Source of the DNA: Acuticoccus sp051016205
GTDB taxonomy: Bacteria > Pseudomonadota > Alphaproteobacteria > Rhizobiales > Amorphaceae
Length of the DNA: 64,000 nt
Direction: 5' to 3'
NCBI GenBank assembly: GCA_051016205.1
Contig: CP136534.1
Location: forward strand, 2,108,001 to 2,172,000
Shown: positions 56,001-63,918 of the stretch, one piece after another
Position numbering within the stretch: the first letter of the stretch is position 1
Layout of the letters: the number at the start of each line of letters is the position of its first letter
Notes under the pieces: generated by a model
Databases searched by the model: none
The model's input: the letters and a program-made list of their open reading frames with translations, nothing else
Told to the model about the DNA's origin: nothing
Position numbers and translations under genes: made by a program

Positions 56001-59000
56001 CCCAACACGTTTCTGATCTCCAGCCGGCCGCGGTTCAGCGAAGATGGCTGGTCGCCCCACGCAAAGGCCCGCGTCGGTCCTGCCCCCGCTAAACCCAATG
56101 CCCGCGGCGTTGATGGGCCTGAGCGGATGGATCGGTCCGTCAGCGCGCCTGAGCTTTATGAACTGACTGCCAGCTACGGCCTTCCCTACGGCCCTGTTTT
56201 CCGCAGGGCCAACCATGTGACCATCGCCGCCAACGGTCGGGCCGAGGTGCGTCTTCTGCCGCCCGATCCTGTCGTGGCGGGCCATCATTTCGCGCTTGAT
56301 CCGACGCTGTTCGATTCCTGCTTCCATGCCCTGTTCGCTTTCATCGCCGGCATGGACGAAGGCGGGAGCCGTGCGGTGTTGCCTGTGCGCCTGTCACGCC
56401 TCACGCTTTCGGAAGGCACGGGCGTCCCCGTGCGCGCCAACCTTTCCGTCACCATGCCTGCGGAGGGGATCGTCGAGGCCGACTTTGCGCTTTTTGACGA
56501 GGCCGGCGCCGTTGTGGCGCGCGCCGATGCGGTGCGCTTCCAGTCGGTGACCCTCAGCCGCGATGCAGGTGGCGAGACCATCGTCGCTGAGCCTGCCTTG
56601 CGTCGCATCAGTCGCGCGGGTGAAGCGGCCTCCGTCACGCCGTCCGTGCCTGCCGGCCTCATGGCGACCGACGATGTGGAGCCTGACGAGACCGCCCTGT
56701 TGATCGAGGCAGGCGTCCAGGCCGCTGCCGCCGACACCATGGCAACGCTGTTTTCCGAAGCCATCTCGCTGGACGATCTTGTGGCTCGTGGCGACCATGC
56801 AAGCTCCGCCATGCCCTTGGTGGCGCGCCTTCTGATGGCGCTTGAGGCAAGCGGGAGCGCGCAGGAACAGGACGGCCGCTGGACAGTGGGCGAGAGCGCC
56901 ATCGACGTGAGCGATGTCGTTGCCCTTTTGATGGCAGAGCACCCCGACAGGTTGGCCGAAGCGGCTCTTATCGCCGCTCTTCCCCAATGGCTTGAGACGG
57001 TGGTGGAGAGCGGCCTTTGCGAGGGGACCATTCCGGCGGCCGACTCCCTCCTCGCCCAGTTGATGGGTGATGCTCCCTTTACCGCGCCCCTTCATGAGGC
57101 GCTGTTGGTTGCCTCAGGCGAGATGCTGAAGGTGGCACGAGACCTTCCTGTGAGGGTGGGCCTTGTGGGCGCCGGGAACGTCGCCCTGGTCCGCGCCTTC
57201 GCTGAACTCTTGGATCCCGCGCGTATCGCCCTTGTGGTGACCGACCGCAACGAAACGGCAGTGGAGCGGGCCAAACTCCTCCTTGAGCGCCAGCCAGGCC
57301 TCTCTTTCACGCCCTTCGACGATCTTGAGGATGACGGGCATCCCTTCGATCTTTTGGTCATGGCGCCGACCATGGACTCACCTCAGGTCGGAGACATTGC
57401 GCGCCAGTTGAAGCCTGACGGCGTCTTCCTGGCCGCAGCCCATCTCCCGAGCCTTTTTTCCGATGCCGTGTTCGGCCTCTCGGCGGAGTGGTGGGCCGGT
57501 TCGGTGGACCCACAGTCGCCTGTTGGCCGCCTTGGCCGCTCCCATGAATGGTGCGAAGCCCTCGGCAACGCCGGCCTGACGGTGATGAAATCGGGTGCGC
57601 TTGCCAGCGCCCACACCGACGGCCTCCTCGTTGTGGCCAAGAGCGGTGAGGCGGCACCGGCCGAAGAGCGTGCCAAGCTCCCGTCCCTCCACGCTGTTGG
57701 CGAGCGGGCGCGCAAGGTGTGCGATGCCCTTGCCGCTATGCCCGATGATGGCCCCGAGGTGCTCGGCCTCGACACCGTGCCTGAGGGCGACTGCCTCATC
57801 GCCATCGATCCTGCCGAGGACGAGGAAGGGCTTGCCGATCAGCTGGGCGCCATCGGTTCGTTCCTGCTGGAGCTTGGAAGCGAGGCGCGCACGGTCACTT
57901 TCGTCACCTTCGGCGCTGAGGGGAAGACCGCGAAAGACATCCGTCCCTCCGCGGCGGCCGCTCGGTCCTTCGCGCGGGTGGCGATGAACGAGTTCTCGCA
58001 TCTCGCCTTCCACATCATCGACATCATGCCCTCGTTCGATGCCAGCGTGGCCGCTGTCCGACTGCGCGCAGAACTGGCTCAGCCCAACGACGAGCGCGAG
58101 ATTGTGCTGGCGAGCGACCACCGCTCCGCCGTGCGCTACATGTCTGCGCCCCCCGCCGAAAAGAGCGAAGGCGACGCGACAACGCTCGCAATTCCCCGCC
58201 GCGGCTCCATCGACAATCTCGTCTGGAAGGCTGTGGCCCATCCACCGCTCCCCCAAGGCCATGTTCGGCTGAAGGTGGACGCAACAGGCCTCAATTTCCG
58301 CGACGTTATGTGGACGCTGGGCCTGTTGCCCCACGAAGCGCTTCAGGATGGTTTCGCAGGTCCAACCCTCGGGATGGAGTGTTCAGGCACCGTCGAGGCC
58401 ATCGGCGAGGGGGTGAGCGATCTCTCCCCTGGCGACGCCGTCATCGCCTTTGCGCCAGCCTGCTTTTCCTCCCACGTCACCGTGCGCTCCGATGCCGTCG
58501 TCCGAAGGCCGGATGCGTTGGGGCCTGAGGCGGCCGCCACGATTCCGGTTGCCTTCCTGACGGCGTTCTACGCGCTGGTGGAACTGGGGCGGATTGAAGA
58601 GGGCGAAACCGTCCTGATCCACGGCGGGGCAGGGGGGGTCGGCCTGGCCGCCTTGCAAATTGCCAAGTGGCGCGGCGCGCGCGTATTCGCCACTGCAGGC
58701 ACCACTGAAAAGCGTGCGCTCTTGACCCGGCTCGGCGCCGACGAGGTGTTCGATTCCCGCGCGCTGACCTTTGCCGACGAGGCCCTTGAGGCAACAGGTG
58801 GCGAGGGCGTGGACCTCGTCTTGAACTCCCTCGCAGGCGAAGCGATGGAGCGCAGCCTCTTGGCGCTAAAACCCTTTGGCCGGTTCCTTGAGCTCGGCAA
58901 GCGGGACTTTTACGCCGACACCAAGCTTGGCCTGCGCCCCTTCCGCCGCAATCTCAGCTACTTCGGCATCGATGCGGACCAGCTTTTGTCCCATAGGGCC

Positions 59001-60425
59001 AAGCTCGGCAAGCGTCTCCTGAACGACATCATGGACCTTTTCCGCCAGGAAGAGCTAGCGCCGCTCCCCTACCGCGCCTTTGCGGCCGACGCCGTGCAGG
59101 ATGCTTTCCGCTTGATGCAGCACGCCGGCCATATCGGCAAAATTGTCGTGGCTGCCCCGGAGCCGCCGCGCGAAACCGCTGCCGCGCCTTCCACCACAAT
59201 CCACCCGGACAAGACGTACCTGTTGGTGGGCGGCACGTCGGGCTTCGGCTTTGCGACGGCCGAATGGTTGATCGGCCAGGGTGCACGCCACCTGATCCTC
59301 GCCTCGCGCTCCGGCGTGAAGGACGAGACCATTGCCGGTGCCATCGAAGTCCACCGAGAAAACGGCGTCACCATTGCCGTTGAAGCGGTGGATGTGACCG
59401 ATGCATCAGCGCTAAAGACCCTGGTTGATGGGATCGATGCGGCCCATCCGCTGGCGGGCGTCATCCACATGGCGATGGTGCTGGACGATGCGTTGATCGC
59501 CTCCCTCGACGCTGAGAGGTACCGCACCGTTCTCGGCCCGAAAATGGGCGGCGTACAAGCGCTTGAGGCGGCAACGCGTGATGTGGCACTGGACCTGTTT
59601 GTGGTCTATTCCTCCATCACCGTTCAGCTGGGCAACCCGGGCCAGGCCAACTACGTGGCCGCCAACGCCTTCCTTGAAGGGGTGGCGCGGCGTCGAAGGG
59701 CTGAAGGCAAGCCTGCGCTGGCCGTCGCTTGGGGGGCCATTGCCGATGTGGGGGTCCTTGCACGGGACATGGAAACGTCCGAGCTTTTGCAGCGCAAGCT
59801 CGGCCGCTACGCCATTACAGCCCACGAGGGACTGGCGACACTCAAAACCCTCCTCGACGCGGGCGCGATGACCGACGGTGCTGCCGTACGCATGATCGGC
59901 AAGGTGGATTGGGGCGCTGCCCGCAAAGACCTTGCCATCGCCCGCACCCCCGCCTTCGAGGATCTTGCCGACGAAGCCTCCGACATGGCCGACGCCGGAG
60001 CCTCCATCGACCTTGCCGAACGCTTGAAAGGCTTGTCGGATCAAGAGGCTTTGTCAGAAGTCACCAAGCTTCTGGCGGCGGAAATCTCCCGCATCCTTAA
60101 GCTTCCCGCCTCTGAGGTGGACGTTCACAAGCCTCTCACCGCGCTCGGCATGGATTCGCTCATGGGCGTTGAGTTGCGCATGGCCGCTGAGCAGCGCCTT
60201 GGCATCGACATCCCCCTCATGTCCCTCGCCGCAGGGGTCACGTTGACCGACCTTGCCCGCAAGGTGATTGGTCGCACCCGTGGCGAGGCGGGTTTGATGG
60301 AGGATGAGGTTGCCGAAACCATGATCACGCGACATCTGGGTGAAGGCGACAACGTCGAGAACATCCATGAGCTGGAAGACGCGGTCCGCCAGAAAATCGG
60401 CGACATGAGGACGATCATTCCATGA
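53082..60425 (+). CDS. Highly reducing iterative-type type I polyketide synthase (KS-AT-DH-[MT-like]-ER-KR-ACP)
   Basis: A 2447-residue single-module megasynthase; ATG 53082 has AGAGG nine bases upstream. Ketosynthase about 8-430 with the complete triad C176 (DTACSSS), H311 (EAHGTGT), H349 (NFGHLEP). Acyltransferase about 530-830 with S618 in GHSVGE and PFHC, more like malonyl-type. Dehydratase about 890-1170 with H916 (HAVEESVVFP, Glu where Gly is usual) and D1078. A region at 1330-1480 has a Rossmann-like VGAGN motif resembling a degenerate C-methyltransferase. Enoylreductase about 1715-2030 (HGGAGGVGLAALQ at 1847). Ketoreductase about 2040-2280 with GGTSGFG and Y2191. ACP about 2325-2400 with S2359 in GMDSL. 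No thioesterase or reductase; the next gene is the likely release enzyme. It should make a saturated or near-saturated chain by repeated use of one module. Confidence 0.95.
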   Translation: MTVSASKVALVGSACRLPEARGLDEFWRVLTEGRCVITEIPDDRFGTDRHLHPNRGAEGRAVTFAAGVLDEPFSFDPFYFGISPREAAVMDPQQRVLLEVAVEALENAGIPPDSLAHAPVGVYVGASSLDYGTHAQLDPSVMEPQSMTGNTLSIIANRLSYIFDLRGPSYVVDTACSSSLIALHNAIEDIRSGKVETAIVGGVSILLHPIPFIGFSRASMLSENGLCRAFDASADGYVRSEGAVALVLRAEDVARANGEVIRGRFAASGINADGRTAGLSLPSMSAQAGLLATVYRGAELDPNRLAFVEAHGTGTRVGDPVEAEAIGQILAMHRDTPLLVGSAKTNFGHLEPASGLVGVLKAALALQNDVLPASLHFETPNPDIRFDALNLSVASGATPLDRGATPRLAGVNSFGFGGANAHVVLEDGDTVVPTPKASRSAPLVVSAVTAQGLKAMAQKSAEALTAHGDAADYANAAAYRRQRHAHRAVIAPGDVQAMADALRAVAEGENTDAAIVGEAITPAAAPVFVYSGNGSQWAGMGRDAYQGDTDFRLSFDRADKVFMSVAGWSLVTMMFSEDLETEIERTEIAQPLLFALQVALTEALARKGLAPSMVLGHSVGEVAAAWASGALSLADAVKVIHARSTHQEVTRHLGGMAALLLPADEAKAALEPYPGLELAAVNSGRSVTISGPADTLAEFAKTARKKRWALKRLDLDYPFHCALVEPIRDPLLASLADIKPREATTPMVSTVTGEVVEGQTLGGTYWWDNVRQPVRFSDGVTAALQDHRLFVEIGPRPVLTAYVSDIARNAEIRATALPSLKQNDTGADIVGNVVRRGIAHGAKVDEGVVFGPKQSGPDCLPTYPWQHAYYRQTDSIEKVRLSTPLDHVLLGSRLLPDQADWRTNLDTTRYPFLADHAVEESVVFPAAGFVEMFLAAGRLLHEGADIEVRDLDIVAALVLDAESEREVRTHEIAPNTFLISSRPRFSEDGWSPHAKARVGPAPAKPNARGVDGPERMDRSVSAPELYELTASYGLPYGPVFRRANHVTIAANGRAEVRLLPPDPVVAGHHFALDPTLFDSCFHALFAFIAGMDEGGSRAVLPVRLSRLTLSEGTGVPVRANLSVTMPAEGIVEADFALFDEAGAVVARADAVRFQSVTLSRDAGGETIVAEPALRRISRAGEAASVTPSVPAGLMATDDVEPDETALLIEAGVQAAAADTMATLFSEAISLDDLVARGDHASSAMPLVARLLMALEASGSAQEQDGRWTVGESAIDVSDVVALLMAEHPDRLAEAALIAALPQWLETVVESGLCEGTIPAADSLLAQLMGDAPFTAPLHEALLVASGEMLKVARDLPVRVGLVGAGNVALVRAFAELLDPARIALVVTDRNETAVERAKLLLERQPGLSFTPFDDLEDDGHPFDLLVMAPTMDSPQVGDIARQLKPDGVFLAAAHLPSLFSDAVFGLSAEWWAGSVDPQSPVGRLGRSHEWCEALGNAGLTVMKSGALASAHTDGLLVVAKSGEAAPAEERAKLPSLHAVGERARKVCDALAAMPDDGPEVLGLDTVPEGDCLIAIDPAEDEEGLADQLGAIGSFLLELGSEARTVTFVTFGAEGKTAKDIRPSAAAARSFARVAMNEFSHLAFHIIDIMPSFDASVAAVRLRAELAQPNDEREIVLASDHRSAVRYMSAPPAEKSEGDATTLAIPRRGSIDNLVWKAVAHPPLPQGHVRLKVDATGLNFRDVMWTLGLLPHEALQDGFAGPTLGMECSGTVEAIGEGVSDLSPGDAVIAFAPACFSSHVTVRSDAVVRRPDALGPEAAATIPVAFLTAFYALVELGRIEEGETVLIHGGAGGVGLAALQIAKWRGARVFATAGTTEKRALLTRLGADEVFDSRALTFADEALEATGGEGVDLVLNSLAGEAMERSLLALKPFGRFLELGKRDFYADTKLGLRPFRRNLSYFGIDADQLLSHRAKLGKRLLNDIMDLFRQEELAPLPYRAFAADAVQDAFRLMQHAGHIGKIVVAAPEPPRETAAAPSTTIHPDKTYLLVGGTSGFGFATAEWLIGQGARHLILASRSGVKDETIAGAIEVHRENGVTIAVEAVDVTDASALKTLVDGIDAAHPLAGVIHMAMVLDDALIASLDAERYRTVLGPKMGGVQALEAATRDVALDLFVVYSSITVQLGNPGQANYVAANAFLEGVARRRRAEGKPALAVAWGAIADVGVLARDMETSELLQRKLGRYAITAHEGLATLKTLLDAGAMTDGAAVRMIGKVDWGAARKDLAIARTPAFEDLADEASDMADAGASIDLAERLKGLSDQEALSEVTKLLAAEISRILKLPASEVDVHKPLTALGMDSLMGVELRMAAEQRLGIDIPLMSLAAGVTLTDLARKVIGRTRGEAGLMEDEVAETMITRHLGEGDNVENIHELEDAVRQKIGDMRTIIP

Positions 60426-61810
60426 GCAAACGGGGCATCGGTGCGCTGAAGTCCGTCGCGAAGGATCAACTCCTGGCCGCGGCCCGCGCTTCTCGAAAGG
60501 CCGGCCTTGAGCGCAAGATAGACCGTCTCGTCCCGCAGAAGAGCGAACGGCGAACCGCGTCCTCCGCCTTCGACTTTGCCAGCCTTGAAGGCATGCGCGA
60601 ATTGCGCATCCACCGCGCTGCCGCCGACCTTTTGAAGATCGAAAGTCCGTTCTTTCGCGTCCACGAAACCCGCGCCTCGGCTCATACGCGGATCGATGGG
60701 CGCGAGTACATCAACTTCTCCTCCTATGATTATTGCGGGTTGAACGGCCATCCGCGGGTGGACGCGGCGGCAAAGCAGGCCATCGACACCTTCGGCACCT
60801 CCGTCTCCGCAAGCCGCGTCGTCTCTGGCGAGCGGCCCATCCACCGCGATCTTGAGCGGGCAATCGCCGACTTCATCGGCGTTGAGGATTGTGTGGTGAT
60901 GGTCTCAGGCCACGCCACCAATGTGACCGTGATCGGCCACCTTCTTGGGCCGAACGACCTCATTTTGACGGACGCGTTTGCCCACAACTCCATCGTGGAA
61001 GGGGCGCGCCTTGCAGGGGCAACGCGCCTCACATTCCGCCACAACGACATCGACCACCTGGAAAGTCTCCTGTCGGCCAAACGCCACAGCTTCAATCGCG
61101 TGTTGATCGCGGTGGAGGGGCTTTACTCCATGGACGGAGATGCGCCGCCCCTCGGCCGGCTCATACGCTTGAAAAATCGGCACGACGCGTGGCTCTTGGT
61201 GGACGAGGCCCACGCCCTGGGCGCTGTTGGTGCCACCGGCCGCGGCCTTGCCGAGCGCGATGGCGTCGACCCCAACGCGGTGGAAATCTGGATGGGGACG
61301 TTGTCAAAAACGCTCTCCTCCTGTGGTGGCTTCATCGCAGGCTCCTCCGCTCTGGTGGAGTATTTGAAGGCCACCGCGCCGGGCTTCGTGTTCTCTGTGG
61401 GTTTGCCTGCTGCCTCGACGGCAGCGGCCCTTGCCGCGCTCGAAGTGTTGCGGGAAGAGCCTGAAAGGGTGACCAAGCTTGCCGAGAACGGTCATCGCTT
61501 TGTTGCGGCGGCTAAGGCGGCAGGGCTCGATGTGGGCACAAGCGAGGGCCTTGCCGTGGTGCCTGTCATTGTGGGCGACAGCATTCTTGCTGCGGTCCTT
61601 TCGCACCGTTTGTCAGAGGCAGGGGTCAACGTTCAGCCGATCATCTACCCTGCGGTCCCCGAAAAGGCGGCACGGCTGCGTTTCTTTATCACCTCAAGCC
61701 ATAGCTTTGAGGATGTGGACCGCACCGTCGCCCTCACGGCCGAGTGCCTTGAACGCACCCGAAAGGACGGAGAAGGCCTTAAGCAGCTGGCCGATAGCCT
61801 CACGCAGTAA
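60422..61810 (+). CDS. Alpha-oxoamine synthase (AONS/serine palmitoyltransferase/KBL family), predicted PKS-releasing enzyme
   Basis: A 462-residue PLP enzyme of the alpha-oxoamine synthase family. An N-terminal ~70-residue extension precedes the core: INFSSYDYCGLNGHPRVDAA, FGTSVSASRVVSGERPIHRD, VDEAHALGAVGATGRGLAER (D261, H264) and the PLP lysine K296 in GTLSKTLSSCGGFIAGS. These enzymes condense an amino acid with an acyl thioester, losing CO2, to give an alpha-aminoketone. The start ATG overlaps the PKS stop (ATGA), so the two are made together. By analogy with fumonisin Fum8, it probably removes the polyketide from the ACP using an amino acid such as alanine, serine or glycine. BioF and sphingolipid synthesis are alternatives, less likely given the overlap. 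Confidence 0.93.
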   Translation: MSKRGIGALKSVAKDQLLAAARASRKAGLERKIDRLVPQKSERRTASSAFDFASLEGMRELRIHRAAADLLKIESPFFRVHETRASAHTRIDGREYINFSSYDYCGLNGHPRVDAAAKQAIDTFGTSVSASRVVSGERPIHRDLERAIADFIGVEDCVVMVSGHATNVTVIGHLLGPNDLILTDAFAHNSIVEGARLAGATRLTFRHNDIDHLESLLSAKRHSFNRVLIAVEGLYSMDGDAPPLGRLIRLKNRHDAWLLVDEAHALGAVGATGRGLAERDGVDPNAVEIWMGTLSKTLSSCGGFIAGSSALVEYLKATAPGFVFSVGLPAASTAAALAALEVLREEPERVTKLAENGHRFVAAAKAAGLDVGTSEGLAVVPVIVGDSILAAVLSHRLSEAGVNVQPIIYPAVPEKAARLRFFITSSHSFEDVDRTVALTAECLERTRKDGEGLKQLADSLTQ

Positions 61811-61821
61811 GACCATCTTCA

Positions 61822-61842
61822 CACGCGGTGCATAGCCGCGTG
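61822..61842 (+). terminator. Possible terminator hairpin after the alpha-oxoamine synthase gene
   Basis: CACGCGG and CCGCGTG form a 7-bp stem with a 7-base loop, 11 bases after the stop. There is no T run. Confidence 0.4.
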
Positions 61843-62104
61843 GACCATAGGGGCAGTGCTGAGCTCACCCGTCAAGTGTTCATTGCCCCGCGACAAGGCG
61901 CGTGGAGTGTTTATGGCTACACTGCCTGCGGGCGGCGTTTGAGCCGATTCAAAGGTCATCAAACCGTTTTGATGGCCAATGCGGCGCCGGCTTGCGCGGC
62001 GAGAACATTGGCCCCGCCACAATGCGCGACCGCACCAGAATCTCAGGTTATTCAGCCTTAGATGAGAGTCTCTAAGCCTATGGTTCACAATGGTTTTATT
62101 CAGC

Positions 62105-62338
62105 TCAAACAAGACTCTCCAAGCCGAACTCGCCGTGGATCCGTTTCAGGCCAGACGGAATCGTCTCAGCTGAAGAAAACGGCTCTAACTCAAACAAGTA
62201 AAGCATCTTATCTGGGTCTGAGAAGACCCAGTAGGCTGTAGAGCCATTCCTATCTGACTGTAAACAGTCAGATAGGAGAAAACGGCTCGCATACATAAGA
62301 AACGAGCCATCATCTTCAGGAAGACTGTGCGCAGTCAT
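62105..62338 (-). CDS. Doubtful small open frame
   Basis: A 77-residue frame from ATG 62338 with fairly protein-like composition (STAYWVFSDPDKMLYLFELE). It matches no family I recognise, lacks a clear ribosome binding site and is full of palindromes that would have to be coding. It lies on the same strand just downstream of the RTX gene. A structured non-coding region is an equally good reading. Confidence 0.25.
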   Translation of the reverse strand: MTAHSLPEDDGSFLMYASRFLLSDCLQSDRNGSTAYWVFSDPDKMLYLFELEPFSSAETIPSGLKRIHGEFGLESLV

Positions 62339-62458
62339 TCTGGGATTGCTCTCTCGCGCGTTCCGATCAGGTTGGATCAACCTGATCAACGAGAAATCGC
62401 GCTAGATATGGATGCGAGGCTGTTTGCATCCGCTCGGTTTGTGTCAAACTGAGCGGAT
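62153..62458. repeat. Cluster of palindromic hairpins downstream of the RTX gene
   Basis: At least six perfect or near-perfect inverted repeats in 300 bases: 62212-62231 (8 bp, loop GAGA) nested in GGCTCTA/TAGAGCC (62181-62245); 62249-62276 (13 bp, almost no loop); GGCTCG/CGAGCC (62284-62308); 62323-62336 (5 bp); 62365-62387 (10 bp, loop GAT); 62428-62458 (13 bp with one G-T). AGAAAACGGCTC occurs twice, each starting a GGCTC..GAGCC stem. The last hairpin lies seven bases from the RTX stop and may terminate that gene. Confidence 0.8.
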
Positions 62459-62464
62459 CGTGCT

Positions 62465-63367
62465 TTAGGCGAAGAGGCCGAAGGCGACGTCGGCGTCGGT
62501 GAGGCCCGTGACGTCGAGTAGGGTGACGGTGTGACGGTCTGCGGTCATGCCGTTGGATGCGCCCAGGTCGATGACTGTGTTGCCGTCTGCCTCGGCGATG
62601 ACCAAGTCATCGAAACTCTTCACTTCGTCATAACCGCCAATGACAATGCTGTCCTTACCCACCTCAAAGTCGTATATGATGTCTTGGCCGCTTCGATCAT
62701 TGAAGTAAAATATGTCGCTTCCTGATACAAATACGTTTTGTACGTTGAATGAATCACCATAAAGGTGATCAGCGCCACGTCCGCCGGATATGAAGTCATC
62801 ACCAGCCATGACCGCTTCACCAAGGCCAAGACCATCACCGATCACGGTGTCGCTCCCCTTGCCGCCATAAAGACGGTCGTCGCCACCTTCGGCACTGCCA
62901 AGCATGGAGCCTCCGTCACCGACGATGAAGTCTTTCCCTCGGCCGCCGGTCACGACATCGTTGCCACCCTTAGCGTTGCTGCCAAAAACGTCGAAGGCAT
63001 CGCCAAAAAGAACGTCGCCGCCTTTACCGCCCTTGATGATGTCGTCGCCGCCTTCGCCGCGGACGGTATCGCCATCGCCTGCGATGAGGTCCACACCATC
63101 GCCACCTTTGATGATGTCCCAGCCGCCAGCGCCTGTTTCATCGATCTCCGCGGCATCCCCAACGATGGTGTCTCTGCCGGCAAATCCATCGATCAGGTCG
63201 AATCCGCCGATGCCGGTCCCCAGAAACCCGCTGCCTTCACCGAGGGGGCCGCCGACTTGTTCGATCTCGTAGATGGAGCCGACGGTGTAGGGGTCTCCAT
63301 AGATGATGTCGGCACGAAGGGTGCCGCCGAGATAGTCAATTCCGTTCGAACCGATTTGCTGAAACAT
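62465..63367 (-). CDS. RTX calcium-binding repeat protein
   Basis: A 300-residue acidic protein from ATG 63367. Nearly the whole length is RTX-type repeats: GGDGVDLIAGDGDTVRGEGG, DDIIKGGKGGDVLFGDAF, GGRGKDFIVGDGG, GGKGSDTVIGDGLGLGEA, GGRGADHLYGDSF. These bind calcium in beta-rolls after secretion. It ends with a M10-type C-terminal region: YFNDRSGQDIIYDFEVGKDS, DVTGLTDADVAFGLFA, which commonly holds the type I secretion signal. No catalytic domain is recognisable. It could use the exporter at 10.5-13.8 kb. Confidence 0.9.
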   Translation of the reverse strand: MFQQIGSNGIDYLGGTLRADIIYGDPYTVGSIYEIEQVGGPLGEGSGFLGTGIGGFDLIDGFAGRDTIVGDAAEIDETGAGGWDIIKGGDGVDLIAGDGDTVRGEGGDDIIKGGKGGDVLFGDAFDVFGSNAKGGNDVVTGGRGKDFIVGDGGSMLGSAEGGDDRLYGGKGSDTVIGDGLGLGEAVMAGDDFISGGRGADHLYGDSFNVQNVFVSGSDIFYFNDRSGQDIIYDFEVGKDSIVIGGYDEVKSFDDLVIAEADGNTVIDLGASNGMTADRHTVTLLDVTGLTDADVAFGLFA

Positions 63368-63449
63368 AGACTGACCCAATCTTTGTGGGGTTGCGGTGGT
63401 GTCGGACGATGCCTCTGCGGGTTGGACGCCGCTTGCCGACAGGTGTGCG

Positions 63450-63606
63450 GTGGGGGCATGACGAGGGTGAGAGCCTGGTCGGCTGCATCGCCGTTGGATG
63501 CACCAAGGTCGATGGTGGGAGCGGTGCCGTCGTTGGTGATGAACAGATCGTGCCCACTGGTGCGGTCAAGCTGATCGATGAGTTTGCCCCCGATCTGTTC
63601 AGCCAT
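63450..63606 (-). pseudogene. Remnant of an RTX protein C-terminus
   Basis: A frame from ATG 63606 reads LIDQLDRTSGHDLFITNDGT, APTIDLGASNGDAADQALTL. The TIDLGASNG...AD..LTL portion parallels the tail of the adjacent RTX protein (VIDLGASNGMTADRHTVTLL). Beyond about 63450 the frame turns into non-protein-like Pro/His-rich sequence and runs into the RTX gene in a different phase. It looks like the broken end of a duplicated gene. Confidence 0.5.
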
Positions 63607-63918
63607 ACGCCCTTCGCAGCCACTTCTCATATTAAGGTTGGGGCAGAGTGTAATGACTTCTTTTTCAAATGCAATCTTGGCTAGAAACACTTCTGCGGGA
63701 ATGGAAACAACGCAAAGGGTGCACGCTAAAACATTCCCAGATGTATCACCTTGGTTAATTGTGGCTTATGCGTCGGAAAGCTATCGCTTATGAAGAAGTG
63801 AGATGCTTAGACTTTCGTGCAATTTCTGATGAAGGGGGCCGCGAATCAATCGTAAGGCGAAAGTCGTCCGAGACCGACTGAGCGACATGCAAACAAAAAT
63901 TGCACAGCTGTTTCGCGT
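63607..63918. other. Intergenic, A/T-richer
   Basis: About 310 bases with no gene recognised. It probably contains regulatory sequence for the genes on either side. Confidence 0.4.

Noticed and set aside
57378..58334. 318-codon minus-strand frame within the PKS
   Set aside because: It lies opposite the continuous PKS frame and has no recognisable motifs.
62105..63606. A CRISPR array or phage-related element at the palindrome cluster
   Set aside because: The hairpins differ in sequence and spacing, there are no repeat-spacer units and no cas or phage genes nearby.
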